A stretch of 32,479 bases of DNA from an uncultured Phycisphaerae bacterium (lineage in GTDB: Bacteria > Planctomycetota > Phycisphaerae > Sedimentisphaerales > Anaerohalosphaeraceae). The notes beneath the pieces were generated by a model. It searched no databases. It worked only from the letters and a program-made list of their open reading frames with translations, and was not told where the DNA came from. Positions 15,976 to 23,278 of the stretch are shown here, piece after piece. The stretch spans positions 1-32,479 of the forward strand of contig CALEDR010000033.1 of NCBI GenBank assembly GCA_937949545.1, read 5' to 3'. Both the position numbers and the translations under genes were made by a program. Position 1 is the stretch's first letter, and every line of letters starts with the position of its first letter.

Positions 15976-16029
15976 ATTCCTGCACCATGTCCTTCAAAGC
16001 TTCCGCGAAGAAGGAAGGCGGGAATCCAG
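15976..16029 (+). repeat. Intergenic dispersed repeat, copy B, with terminal inverted repeat
   Basis: Positions 15999-16029 match copy A (9796-9826) in 29 of 31 bases. Here the unit is longer: ATTCCTGC (15976-15983) can pair with GCGGGAAT (16018-16025) with one wobble, and CTTC-CGC-GAAG (16000-16010) forms an inner stem. The layout resembles REP-like elements. It ends just before the ribosome binding site of the folate fusion gene. Confidence 0.65.
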
Positions 16030-16048
16030 CTCTAAGGGAGAATCCTTT

Positions 16049-18505
16049 ATGTCCGGCAAACAAACACTCAAACAAATCTTGAACAAAAAAGAGAAATTTG
16101 CCGTTATCGCCGAGTTAACCGGCGGCCCTAACTACAGTTTTGCCCCTATTCTGAATTTTTTGAAACAATATCAGGAAAAAAGCGGCACAGATATTCCCTC
16201 CGACTTCCTCTTAGCCGGCATCACACTCCCTCAAAATCCCGGCGGCATCGCCAACCTCGACCCCGCCGATGTCATCGCCGTCTTCGACCAGAACCACCTT
16301 GCGGACAATCTGGATATCATACCTCACCTGACCTGCAAAGACGCCAACGCAGATTCGCTCCTGAGTTCTCTGGTCGGATATCGACAGCGCGGCATCGAAA
16401 GCATCCTTGCCCTCACCGGCGACAAACCCGTCATGGCCAAAGGAGTCTTCGAGCTTGAATCAATTGGGCTCTTGTCGCTGATTAAACGCGAAAACCAAAA
16501 AGCCGTCCTGTGTGCCAAACCCGGCCGGTGGGATTCCATCCATCAGTTTTTCCCCGGCGCGGCTGTCTCGCCGTTCAAATACACCGAGCCGTCCCTGATG
16601 CAGCAATATTACAAAATGGAAAAGAAAATCGCCGCAGGCGCCCAATTCCTCATCACTCAGGTCGGCTGGGATTGGAGAAAATCCCTCGAGTTAATGCAGT
16701 ATCTCCGAGATAATCATATCAGTATTCCCGTTATCGGGAATGTCTATTGGCTCACAACGCTCACTCCTGCTCCCCGCCTGATGCATGACGTTAAGCTTCC
16801 CGGATGCTTTGTGAGCGATGAACTCTTAGCCAAACTTCAATCCGAATCTGTCGAGCAGCACATCGAGCGGGCTGCCCAGCAGATTGCGATGTACCGAGCC
16901 ATCGGCGCCGCCGGCGCCGATATCGGCGGCGTCCACGATTACCCAACCTTTATCCGAATCCTTCACCGAGCCGCTGAAATCGGAACTGACTGGCAGCCCT
17001 TCCGGGACAATCTCTATTGGCCTCCGAAAAAGACCTTTTATCTCCACGATGACGCCGGCCGACAAACCCTGCTCTCAACCCCCGGAAAAACCGTCCGCAA
17101 ACGCTTCTTTGACTTTATGCACCGCTCCCTGCTCGACCCAAACCATATCGGCTTTCACGCCTTCAAAAAAACCCTCCGTTTCTTCCGAGCCGATAACGAA
17201 CAAAACTGTACCTATAAACTTTTTAACGCTGTCGAAAAACCCGTTAAATACCTCCTTTTTGAATGCGAAGAATGCGGCGACTGCTATTTGCCCGAAAATT
17301 TCGGCTGCTGCACCCTCGGGGAATGCGAAAAAGGCCTCGACAATGTCCCCTGCGGGGATGCGGCCGTGAACGGATTCTGCGGCAACAATCTGAACCGCAT
17401 CTGCGTTGGCGAAACGGTCTATCAATTCGCCCTTACCGAACCCGACGGCCGGCAAAATCTCCGCACCCGCATCAACAAACCGCGCATTCCGTCCCTTGAA
17501 CATACAAGCTCGATTATCAACTATCTATTCGGAAAGGACCATACGATGCACGCACCTCTGATTCAAATCGGTGAAGCCATCCATGCCTCGATTCCCAAAA
17601 CCGGCGCCGTGATGAAAGAACTGGACACCCTCGGCCCGAACGCCTATATCGCCCCCAGCAGCCCGCTGTCGTACATCCAGGCCCTCATCGAAACCCAGGC
17701 CGATGAAGGAGCCGACTATATCGCCGTCAACCTCGACGCCTTCGGGGAAGACAATCCGCAAACCGCGGTGCGGATGATGAAAGAATACGTCAAACTCGTC
17801 CGCCGCTGGGGCAAAGGCGTCCCCGTCTGCATCGATACCAGCAACAATGACGTTCTCATCACCGGTCTGCAGGAATGGTACAACACCGACCAGCCCGTCA
17901 AACCCCCGCTGCTCAATTCCATTAAAGTCTTCACCGCCGATCAAATTATGCCCCTCAAGCGGCAGTATGACTTCCGGTTCATCGGCCTGCTGGTAACCGA
18001 AGGCCGCCCCAAAGGCCCCGGCGGCTCGCATTCCGTCGAAGAGCTCGTCCAGCTCGCCCACACCCTCTACGACAAAGCAATGCAGTACGGCTTCAAACCC
18101 GATGAAATCTTCTTCGACTCTACTGTCTTTCCCATCGCCATCGACCTGCCGATGGAGCCCGGCATCCCCGGCTACACTTACCGCGCCTTTGAAACGATTA
18201 AACGCATCAAAAGCGACCCCAAACTCAGGCACTGTCACTGTTCGCTGGGCATCAGCAACTGCTGCCGAGACCTGCCCGGACGCAAAATCGGCATCTGCCG
18301 TGCCTATGTTGCCAAGGCCATGGAGTACGGCCTTGACGCCGGTATTGTGAATACCTCCCATCAGTACGGCCGCAAAGACCCCGACCCCGAACTGCTTGAG
18401 TTGATCACCGCGTATGCCGAAATGGATGGTTCCCCCGACAAACTCAACCGCGTAATGATGCTGATGGGGCGTTTCTGCGCCTCCGCCGCCCGCAAACCGG
18501 CTTAA
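16049..18505 (+). CDS. Three-domain fusion: methylenetetrahydrofolate reductase, MTHFR_C/MetV-like domain and pterin-binding methyltransferase-like domain
   Basis: The protein has 818 residues. Residues about 1-310 are a MetF-type barrel (FAVIAELTGG, GITLPQNPGG, IIPHLTCKDANADSLLS, GIESILALTGDKP) that would reduce methylene-H4folate to methyl-H4folate. Residues about 395-460 match the MTHFR C-terminal/MetV-type cysteine-rich domain: C406, C409, C412, C420, C421, C426, C435, C444, C452 (CEECGDC, GCCTLGEC, GFCGNNLNRIC), probably a metal or Fe-S site. Residues about 510-800 form a second, pterin-binding barrel of the DHPS/AcsE/MetH type (VPVCIDTSNNDVLITGLQ, LLNSIKVF, SLGISNCCRDLPGRKIGICR, GLDAGIVN). 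The protein may make methyl-H4folate and pass the methyl group to a corrinoid, in methionine synthesis or a Wood-Ljungdahl branch. That is inference. AAGGGAG lies 8 nt upstream of the ATG. Confidence 0.88.
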   Translation: MSGKQTLKQILNKKEKFAVIAELTGGPNYSFAPILNFLKQYQEKSGTDIPSDFLLAGITLPQNPGGIANLDPADVIAVFDQNHLADNLDIIPHLTCKDANADSLLSSLVGYRQRGIESILALTGDKPVMAKGVFELESIGLLSLIKRENQKAVLCAKPGRWDSIHQFFPGAAVSPFKYTEPSLMQQYYKMEKKIAAGAQFLITQVGWDWRKSLELMQYLRDNHISIPVIGNVYWLTTLTPAPRLMHDVKLPGCFVSDELLAKLQSESVEQHIERAAQQIAMYRAIGAAGADIGGVHDYPTFIRILHRAAEIGTDWQPFRDNLYWPPKKTFYLHDDAGRQTLLSTPGKTVRKRFFDFMHRSLLDPNHIGFHAFKKTLRFFRADNEQNCTYKLFNAVEKPVKYLLFECEECGDCYLPENFGCCTLGECEKGLDNVPCGDAAVNGFCGNNLNRICVGETVYQFALTEPDGRQNLRTRINKPRIPSLEHTSSIINYLFGKDHTMHAPLIQIGEAIHASIPKTGAVMKELDTLGPNAYIAPSSPLSYIQALIETQADEGADYIAVNLDAFGEDNPQTAVRMMKEYVKLVRRWGKGVPVCIDTSNNDVLITGLQEWYNTDQPVKPPLLNSIKVFTADQIMPLKRQYDFRFIGLLVTEGRPKGPGGSHSVEELVQLAHTLYDKAMQYGFKPDEIFFDSTVFPIAIDLPMEPGIPGYTYRAFETIKRIKSDPKLRHCHCSLGISNCCRDLPGRKIGICRAYVAKAMEYGLDAGIVNTSHQYGRKDPDPELLELITAYAEMDGSPDKLNRVMMLMGRFCASAARKPA

Positions 18506-18557
18506 AAACAGGGACAGGCACCATTTTTTGCACCCACGGCCTTCGTCCCTTTTGGAA

Positions 18558-19379
18558 TTATTCTTTTTCGCGTATCAGCGGGACAAACCGCACGGGCATT
18601 ACAGAACGCCTGCGAATCCCTCCCTGTCTGTCCTTCTCTACCAATACCAGTTCCTGCACGCCCCATTCGCTGCCCACCGGAATAATCATCCTCCCGCCGG
18701 GCTTGAGCTGTTCCAACAGGGGCTTCGGGATTTCATTCGGCGCGCATGTCACAATCACAGCATCAAACGGCGCCGCCTCCGGCCAGCCCTTATAGCCGTC
18801 CCCAATTCGCACCTGAATCGTCTCGTATCCATACTGGGCAAACGTCTCCTTCGCCCGCTCGGCCAGCGGACGCACAATCTCAATCGTAAACACATGCGGC
18901 GTAAACTCATTCAGCACCGCCGCCTGATACCCCGACCCCGTCCCAATCTCCAGCACCCGCTCATTCGGCTCCAGCTTCAGTACGCTGGTCATATACGCCA
19001 CAATAAAGGGCTGCGAAATCGTCTGTCCGTACCCTATCGGCAACGGCGAATCAACATAAGCATACGCCTGCTGAGAGGCGGGAACAAACCAGTGCCGCGG
19101 CACATTCTGCATCGCCTCCAACACCCGCTCATCCGTCAGGCCGTAGTCCTGCCGAATCCGATTAACCATCTCCATCCGCTCGCGCTGCCGTTCCGCCGTG
19201 CGCGGACGATTCCACCCCGCCGAACGCTCCGGCACAACCGCCGACTCAGACCGTTCAGCAGAAGTACTCGGCTTGTCTTCCCCGGAAGAATTCGGCAGCG
19301 GCTTCCGGCAGGAACTCCAAAAAAGCAGGCCTGTGCTTATCACCCCCATACCCAGCAAAACCATTCGCCCCTTTTCCAT
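18558..19379 (-). CDS. Protein-L-isoaspartate O-methyltransferase-like protein with N-terminal membrane or lipoprotein signal
   Basis: About 273 residues. The C-terminal two thirds is a PCMT domain: RVLEAMQNVPRHWFVP, PLPIGYGQTISQPFIVAYMT, and the SAM-binding VLEIGTGSGYQAAVL, then GDGYKGWPEAAPFDAVIVTC and LKPGGRMIIPVG. PCMT methylates isoaspartyl residues to start their repair, with SAM as donor. Unusually, the N-terminus has a hydrophobic segment (MVLLGMGVISTGLLFWSSC) and a Ser/Glu-rich linker of about 50 residues, as in a signal anchor or lipoprotein (WSSC is a poor lipobox). ATG 19379 is chosen; GTG 19394 and ATG 19364 are alternatives, none with a strong RBS. The 190 bp to the next gene upstream show nothing clear. 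Confidence 0.88.
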   Translation of the reverse strand: MEKGRMVLLGMGVISTGLLFWSSCRKPLPNSSGEDKPSTSAERSESAVVPERSAGWNRPRTAERQRERMEMVNRIRQDYGLTDERVLEAMQNVPRHWFVPASQQAYAYVDSPLPIGYGQTISQPFIVAYMTSVLKLEPNERVLEIGTGSGYQAAVLNEFTPHVFTIEIVRPLAERAKETFAQYGYETIQVRIGDGYKGWPEAAPFDAVIVTCAPNEIPKPLLEQLKPGGRMIIPVGSEWGVQELVLVEKDRQGGIRRRSVMPVRFVPLIREKE

Positions 19380-19569
19380 ACTTCTATTGTACACCCCCGC
19401 TTTTCGCTGTACAACCCCTCAGACCAGCCGCCAAAATCGATCGGACGGATGCAGAATCTTCCCCTGTTGAAGTGTTCCCGTTGTTCCCCGGAAGACACCC
19501 GGCTGTCAGGCATTTGACCTTCTGCAGGATCCCCGTTCCGATTTTGACAGCGGCAGGCGGCGGAAAAGA

Positions 19570-21009
19570 TTATGCGGGCCGTTTGCCCCTTCGTTTTTCC
19601 AAAATCTGCCGGATTTCGTTGGCTTTCCTTTCATCAATCTCATACAGATAAATCACCGCCATTGCCGATGCGGAGGTCGCCAGCGGAATCCCCACATCAA
19701 ACACCCGCAGCCAGAACATCGCCGCTTCCGGCTGAGCGGGGCCGAGATTCACATCAAAGCCGGACAGCCGCAGCAGAATCCCGGCCAGCAATCCGGCTGC
19801 GGACATCCCCACCTTCACCATCCACCAGTAAATCGCCCCAAACATTCCCTCCCGCCGCTGCCCGCTCTGCAGTTCATCATAATCACACACATCCGAAATC
19901 ATCGAGCCCATTAAGGTAAACAGCGACCCCGTCCCGAACGCCACCAGCGGAGCGGCATAGAGCAGCCAATACGGATGATTCGGATTATACCCGACCCACT
20001 TGAGGGCATACCCAATCAGCGACAGGCCGATGGTACAGAAAAAGGTTAGACGCTTGCCGATACGCGTCGCTACCCAGCCGGTCAGCGGAATCACAATCAC
20101 CAGGGTGACCGCCGACATCAGTGTCCCGTACAAACCTTGAAGATGAGCGCCCTGTGAGTCGCTTCCATGGTACACGTAATAAATCATCACATACAGGGAA
20201 AACGACACGCCCAGCTGGTAGCCGTTGAATACCAAAAACGTCGCGGCACAGAGCTTCACAAACGGCCGGCATCGAAAGGTCTGTCCAAATGTCTTAAAAA
20301 AATCCAGAAGGTTCTTCCATACACCGCCCTGCGTCTGCGCCGCCGGCGGCATCTGGGCAAACCGCTCTCGACAGAAAATCGCCGGCACCACCCCCAGCAC
20401 CGCCACCGCTGCCCCGATAAAGACCGCCAAAACCCGTGTTCCCTGAACTTTATCCGCAAAGAGTTTTTCGTTGACCACAATCGCAAAAAACCACGGTGCA
20501 ATCAGCCAGGCGGCCTGCCCCACCGTATTGGCGAAGGTATGCAGGCGGGTGCGTTCGTGATAATCCGGCGTCATCTCATAGCCGAACGCCACGAACGGCG
20601 TCGCATAAACCGTGTAGGCCCCGAAAAATACCAGTGAAGCCGTCAGGAAAACCCAGACATAAAACGCCTGGCTGTGTCCGGCCGGCAGCTGCCACATCAG
20701 AGCAAAAATCCCCCCCGACAGAATAGCCCCCCAGAAAATATAAGGACGCCGCCGCCCCCATCTCGAGCGAGTGTTGTCGGAGATGTATCCCATTACCGGG
20801 TCTGTCAAGGCATCAAACGCGCGCGGGACAGCGGCCAGCAAACCCACCAGCACCGGGTCCACCTTCAGCCCCAGATTCAGAATCACCACCATCGCCGGCA
20901 GGGCTGCCGCCTGAAGGTTGTTGACAAACATCCCCACCGCATACGCTGACTTCTGCAACAGCCCAATCCGGTCTTCGGGGGCCGTTTTCGAGAAAGACCC
21001 GAAAATCAT
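19570..21009 (-). CDS. GPH-family sugar:cation symporter (MFS_2)
   Basis: The protein has 479 residues with about 12 membrane segments. The glycoside-pentoside-hexuronide symporter signature is clear: FDALTDPVMGYISDNTRSRW followed by GRRRPYIFWG. The second-half loop GWVATRIGKRLTFF is also typical. Such carriers import mono- or oligosaccharides or glycosides with Na+ or H+. AAAGGAG lies 5 nt before the ATG at 21009. It diverges from the GH-A hydrolase gene across a 170-bp control region with back-to-back -35 boxes and a LacI-type operator. It is probably the importer for the products of the neighbouring hydrolases; the exact sugar cannot be read from sequence. Confidence 0.92.
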   Translation of the reverse strand: MIFGSFSKTAPEDRIGLLQKSAYAVGMFVNNLQAAALPAMVVILNLGLKVDPVLVGLLAAVPRAFDALTDPVMGYISDNTRSRWGRRRPYIFWGAILSGGIFALMWQLPAGHSQAFYVWVFLTASLVFFGAYTVYATPFVAFGYEMTPDYHERTRLHTFANTVGQAAWLIAPWFFAIVVNEKLFADKVQGTRVLAVFIGAAVAVLGVVPAIFCRERFAQMPPAAQTQGGVWKNLLDFFKTFGQTFRCRPFVKLCAATFLVFNGYQLGVSFSLYVMIYYVYHGSDSQGAHLQGLYGTLMSAVTLVIVIPLTGWVATRIGKRLTFFCTIGLSLIGYALKWVGYNPNHPYWLLYAAPLVAFGTGSLFTLMGSMISDVCDYDELQSGQRREGMFGAIYWWMVKVGMSAAGLLAGILLRLSGFDVNLGPAQPEAAMFWLRVFDVGIPLATSASAMAVIYLYEIDERKANEIRQILEKRRGKRPA

Positions 21010-21060
21010 CTGTCTCCTTTCCGATTTAACTGATCGCCGCTCCTGAACCCTCCAAATGTC

Positions 21061-21089
21061 AGCCTAAAAAACCCGGCGGCCTCTGTCAA
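21061..21089 (-). promoter_or_regulatory. Candidate promoter for the GPH symporter
   Basis: On the minus strand, TTGACA (21084-21089), a 17-bp spacer and TAGGCT (21061-21066, weak -10) point at the symporter. Its -35 is separated by 8 bp from the -35 of the divergent GH-A promoter. Confidence 0.5.
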
Positions 21090-21102
21090 GATTTCTCTTG
21101 AC
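21085..21102. promoter_or_regulatory. Perfect inverted repeat GTCAAGA-TTTC-TCTTGAC spanning both -35 boxes
   Basis: Seven-bp perfect arms (21085-21091, 21096-21102) with a 4-nt spacer lie exactly over the two outward-facing -35 elements. The symmetry follows partly from two TTGAC motifs placed back to back, but the extra AGA/TCT pairs also match, so a shared activator site is possible. Confidence 0.5.
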
Positions 21103-21125
21103 GAAAACGCAAAATATTTTAAAAT
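21098..21125 (+). promoter_or_regulatory. Promoter of the GH-A hydrolase gene
   Basis: TTGACG (21098-21103), a 16-bp spacer and TAAAAT (21120-21125) each match consensus in 5 of 6 positions. The expected start of transcription falls near 21132, inside the LacI-type operator. Confidence 0.65.
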
Positions 21126-21128
21126 AGC

Positions 21129-21137
21129 AAACGGTTT
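21129..21137. promoter_or_regulatory. LacI-family operator core AAACGGTTT, site 1
   Basis: AAAC-G-GTTT is a palindrome of the type bound by LacI-family repressors. It overlaps the predicted transcription start of the GH-A gene. The 12-nt context AGCAAACGGTTT (21126-21137) is identical to that at 23221-23232 in front of the lacI-type gene. Confidence 0.75.
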
Positions 21138-21179
21138 TTAATGAAGTTGCCTAAAAACATCTCCTCAGGAGAAATGTCC

Positions 21180-23141
21180 ATGGCCTCATTGTTTCTAATC
21201 CGTCCAAAAATGTTCGGAACGGCTGTAATTCTCTCGGCCTGTTTTCTGCTGCTTTTTTCCCTGCTTTTGCAGGCTCAACCTTCACCGGCTTATCCCGCTG
21301 TCCTGAGCGGCCCTTATACCGTTCAAAAAGATGAAAACGGAAAATATTGGTTCGCCGATTCGGCAGGCCGCCGATTCTTGTCTATCGGCATCAACAACAT
21401 CACTCCCGAACCATTCCGTCCCCGCCCAAACACGCAGTATTATAATCCTGTTCCCACTGTCTTTGGCGGCGATTTTCACGCCTGGAAACAGGAGGTCCTG
21501 CAGCTGCTCCGTGACCACGGGTTTAATACCCTCGGTGCCTGGTCCGACGGGCGGCTTTATGATGGGCCCATCCCGGGCACCATCTGCCTATATGTGGCCG
21601 CCCACAGTTCTGACCGTTGCCTCGATGCCCTCCGACCGGATTTCGAAAAACGTGTGCGTCAAAATATCCAAACCGCTCTGGAACGCTATCCTCACACAAG
21701 CAATCTGCTCGGGGTCTTCCTGGATAACGAAATGCCCTGGTACGGCCATGCTCCCTGGGGCGAAATCCCCAATTCCACGCTCCTTGAAGCCGCCCTGGCC
21801 TTGCCTAAAGAAGATGCCGCTCATCAAGCCGCCGTCAAATTTCTCCAGCAGCGATACAGTTCTGCAGACAATCTCGCCAAGGCCTGGGGCAAACCGCTCG
21901 ATTCGTGGGACAATCTGACCCCCGATTACGCCCGCTCCTGCCTGAGTCCGGCGGCGCATCAGGACCGGCAGGCTTTTATCGGCTATGCCGCCGACGCTTT
22001 TTATCGCCTCTCTGCCCAAGTCGTTCGCCAAATGATGCCCGGTGTCCTCATCTTAGGCACCCGCTTTGCCGCCTATGCCCCTCAGCCGGTCATTGAGGCC
22101 TGCGGACGCTATTGCGATGTCATCTCCTTTAATGACTATCGTGCCGCCCCCGCCGCCGATCCGGATATGATCGCCCGCTACTGGATTTGGGGCGGACAAA
22201 AACCCCTTCTCATCACAGAATATTCCTGGCGTGCTGAAGAAAACACCAGCGGCAATCCCAACACCGGCGGTGCCGGCGCGGTCGTGAAAACACAGGCCCA
22301 GCGTGCCGAAAACTATCAAAAATATGTCGAAGACCTCTTGTCTTACCCCATCGTGATTGGTGCCCATTGGTTCGAATTTGCCGACCAGTCCCCGCAAGGC
22401 CGTTTTGACGGCGAAAACTCCAATTACGGCATTGTGGATATTTATCATCGCCAGTACACGGAATTGCTTGCCGCAATGAAGCAAACCAATTCTCAAATCG
22501 CCGAAATCCACGCCAAATCCTCCAAAACGGCCCCAGCTGAACTGCCCAAACCCAAAAAAGTTCGCCTCGAAATCGCCCAGCGTCCTGAACGCTCGCCCTC
22601 CATTGACCTCCTCCACGCCGAACCGCTTAAAAATCCCGAACTCTTCCAGGCCCCGGATGCCTCCATCCAGCTCGAAGCACTTGCTCAAAATCAGGGCGTT
22701 CAAATCGCGTTGCAAACCGGACGCGACTGGGGCTGCGGTCTGCTCCTGTTCGGCCCCAAAGGCGCCAAAAGTGTCCGCGGAGCCGATTTCGCCTCGGATC
22801 TGGACGGCTACAGCGCCGTTGAGCTCGACGCCGAAATCCCGCAAGCCCTTGCTTTTCAATGTTTTATCGATGAAGCAGGGGTCGATCGTCCTGATGCCGC
22901 CTCCTATGACACCCGGGCCGGCGATGACGCCGAAAGTTTCATTTTTGCCCTCATTCACGGCAGCGGAACCCGCAAAATCTATCGGCTGAATCTGGCGGAG
23001 CTGGAACCCAGAACCGCCTGGGGCAATCAAAAAGGAGCCGGCCGAGTGGACCTGTTCGCCCTCAAAGGAATTGGTCTGTACTTCCCCGGCAGCCAGGGAA
23101 ACCACACCATCAAACTTTATGCCCTCAGACTCGTCCGATAA
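21180..23141 (+). CDS. Secreted GH-A clan glycoside hydrolase, GH50/agarase-like
   Basis: About 653 residues. A signal peptide or anchor (FGTAVILSACFLLLFSLLLQA) is followed by a TIM-barrel hydrolase of about 400 residues. Segments RRFLSIGINNITPEPF and LLRDHGFNTLGAWSDGRLY resemble GH50/agarase-type proteins. GVFLDNEMPW offers E184 as acid/base and LLITEYSW offers E347 as nucleophile, the usual GH-A arrangement. The C-terminal 200 residues look like a beta-sandwich. It would cut a beta-linked polysaccharide; agar-type specificity is not established, and the neighbours suggest beta-glucan. AGGAG (21167-21171) lies 8 nt before ATG 21180 but only 2 nt before ATG 21174, so 21180 is preferred over 21141. 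Regulated by the operator at 21129. Confidence 0.75.
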   Translation: MASLFLIRPKMFGTAVILSACFLLLFSLLLQAQPSPAYPAVLSGPYTVQKDENGKYWFADSAGRRFLSIGINNITPEPFRPRPNTQYYNPVPTVFGGDFHAWKQEVLQLLRDHGFNTLGAWSDGRLYDGPIPGTICLYVAAHSSDRCLDALRPDFEKRVRQNIQTALERYPHTSNLLGVFLDNEMPWYGHAPWGEIPNSTLLEAALALPKEDAAHQAAVKFLQQRYSSADNLAKAWGKPLDSWDNLTPDYARSCLSPAAHQDRQAFIGYAADAFYRLSAQVVRQMMPGVLILGTRFAAYAPQPVIEACGRYCDVISFNDYRAAPAADPDMIARYWIWGGQKPLLITEYSWRAEENTSGNPNTGGAGAVVKTQAQRAENYQKYVEDLLSYPIVIGAHWFEFADQSPQGRFDGENSNYGIVDIYHRQYTELLAAMKQTNSQIAEIHAKSSKTAPAELPKPKKVRLEIAQRPERSPSIDLLHAEPLKNPELFQAPDASIQLEALAQNQGVQIALQTGRDWGCGLLLFGPKGAKSVRGADFASDLDGYSAVELDAEIPQALAFQCFIDEAGVDRPDAASYDTRAGDDAESFIFALIHGSGTRKIYRLNLAELEPRTAWGNQKGAGRVDLFALKGIGLYFPGSQGNHTIKLYALRLVR

Positions 23142-23182
23142 TCTTCAGCTATGCTCTGCGGCCGCACCCTTAAAAAGAATCG

Positions 23183-23211
23183 TTGACATCCGACCCCTGA
23201 AAAGATATAAT
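23183..23211 (+). promoter_or_regulatory. Full-consensus sigma-70 promoter of the lacI-type gene
   Basis: TTGACA (23183-23188), a 17-bp spacer and TATAAT (23206-23211) match consensus exactly, the strongest promoter in the window. Transcription should start near 23218, just ahead of the operator at 23224-23232. Confidence 0.85.
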
Positions 23212-23223
23212 GCATTCATAAGC

Positions 23224-23232
23224 AAACGGTTT
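23224..23232. promoter_or_regulatory. LacI-family operator core AAACGGTTT, site 2
   Basis: It is identical to site 1 over 12 nt (AGCAAACGGTTT, 23221-23232). It lies a few bases downstream of the predicted transcription start of the regulator's own gene, consistent with autorepression. Confidence 0.75.
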
Positions 23233-23278
23233 CTAATTGTGTTTTTGAACAAGAAAATAAAAGAGGGAACTTGCAGCG

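Larger units (their letters stand above)
15423..16048. other. 626-bp AT-rich intergenic region
   Basis: This is the only long gap in the window, between divergently oriented genes. Positions about 15540-15870 are far more AT-rich than the flanks and contain no credible ORF. They hold TTATCCACG (15591-15599) and TTTTCCACA (15860-15868), each one mismatch from the DnaA-box consensus TTATCCACA. They also hold a TATAAT (15630-15635) and a TTGCGT-18-CATAAT pair (15919-15948) that could be a weak promoter for the 16049 gene. AAGGGAG (16034-16040) is the ribosome binding site for that gene. No riboswitch fold was recognised. Confidence 0.7.

Noticed and set aside
15423-16048. Cobalamin or SAM riboswitch ahead of the folate fusion gene
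   Set aside because: I could not find the conserved cores of these riboswitches in the leader.
17525-18361. 278-codon frame antisense to the folate fusion gene
   Set aside because: It lies opposite the pterin-binding domain and has low-complexity Gly/Val/Asp composition. No RBS or domain.
22053-23105. 350-codon frame antisense to the GH-A hydrolase gene
   Set aside because: It is Gly/Phe/Val-rich shadow sequence with no motif, opposite a well-supported gene.
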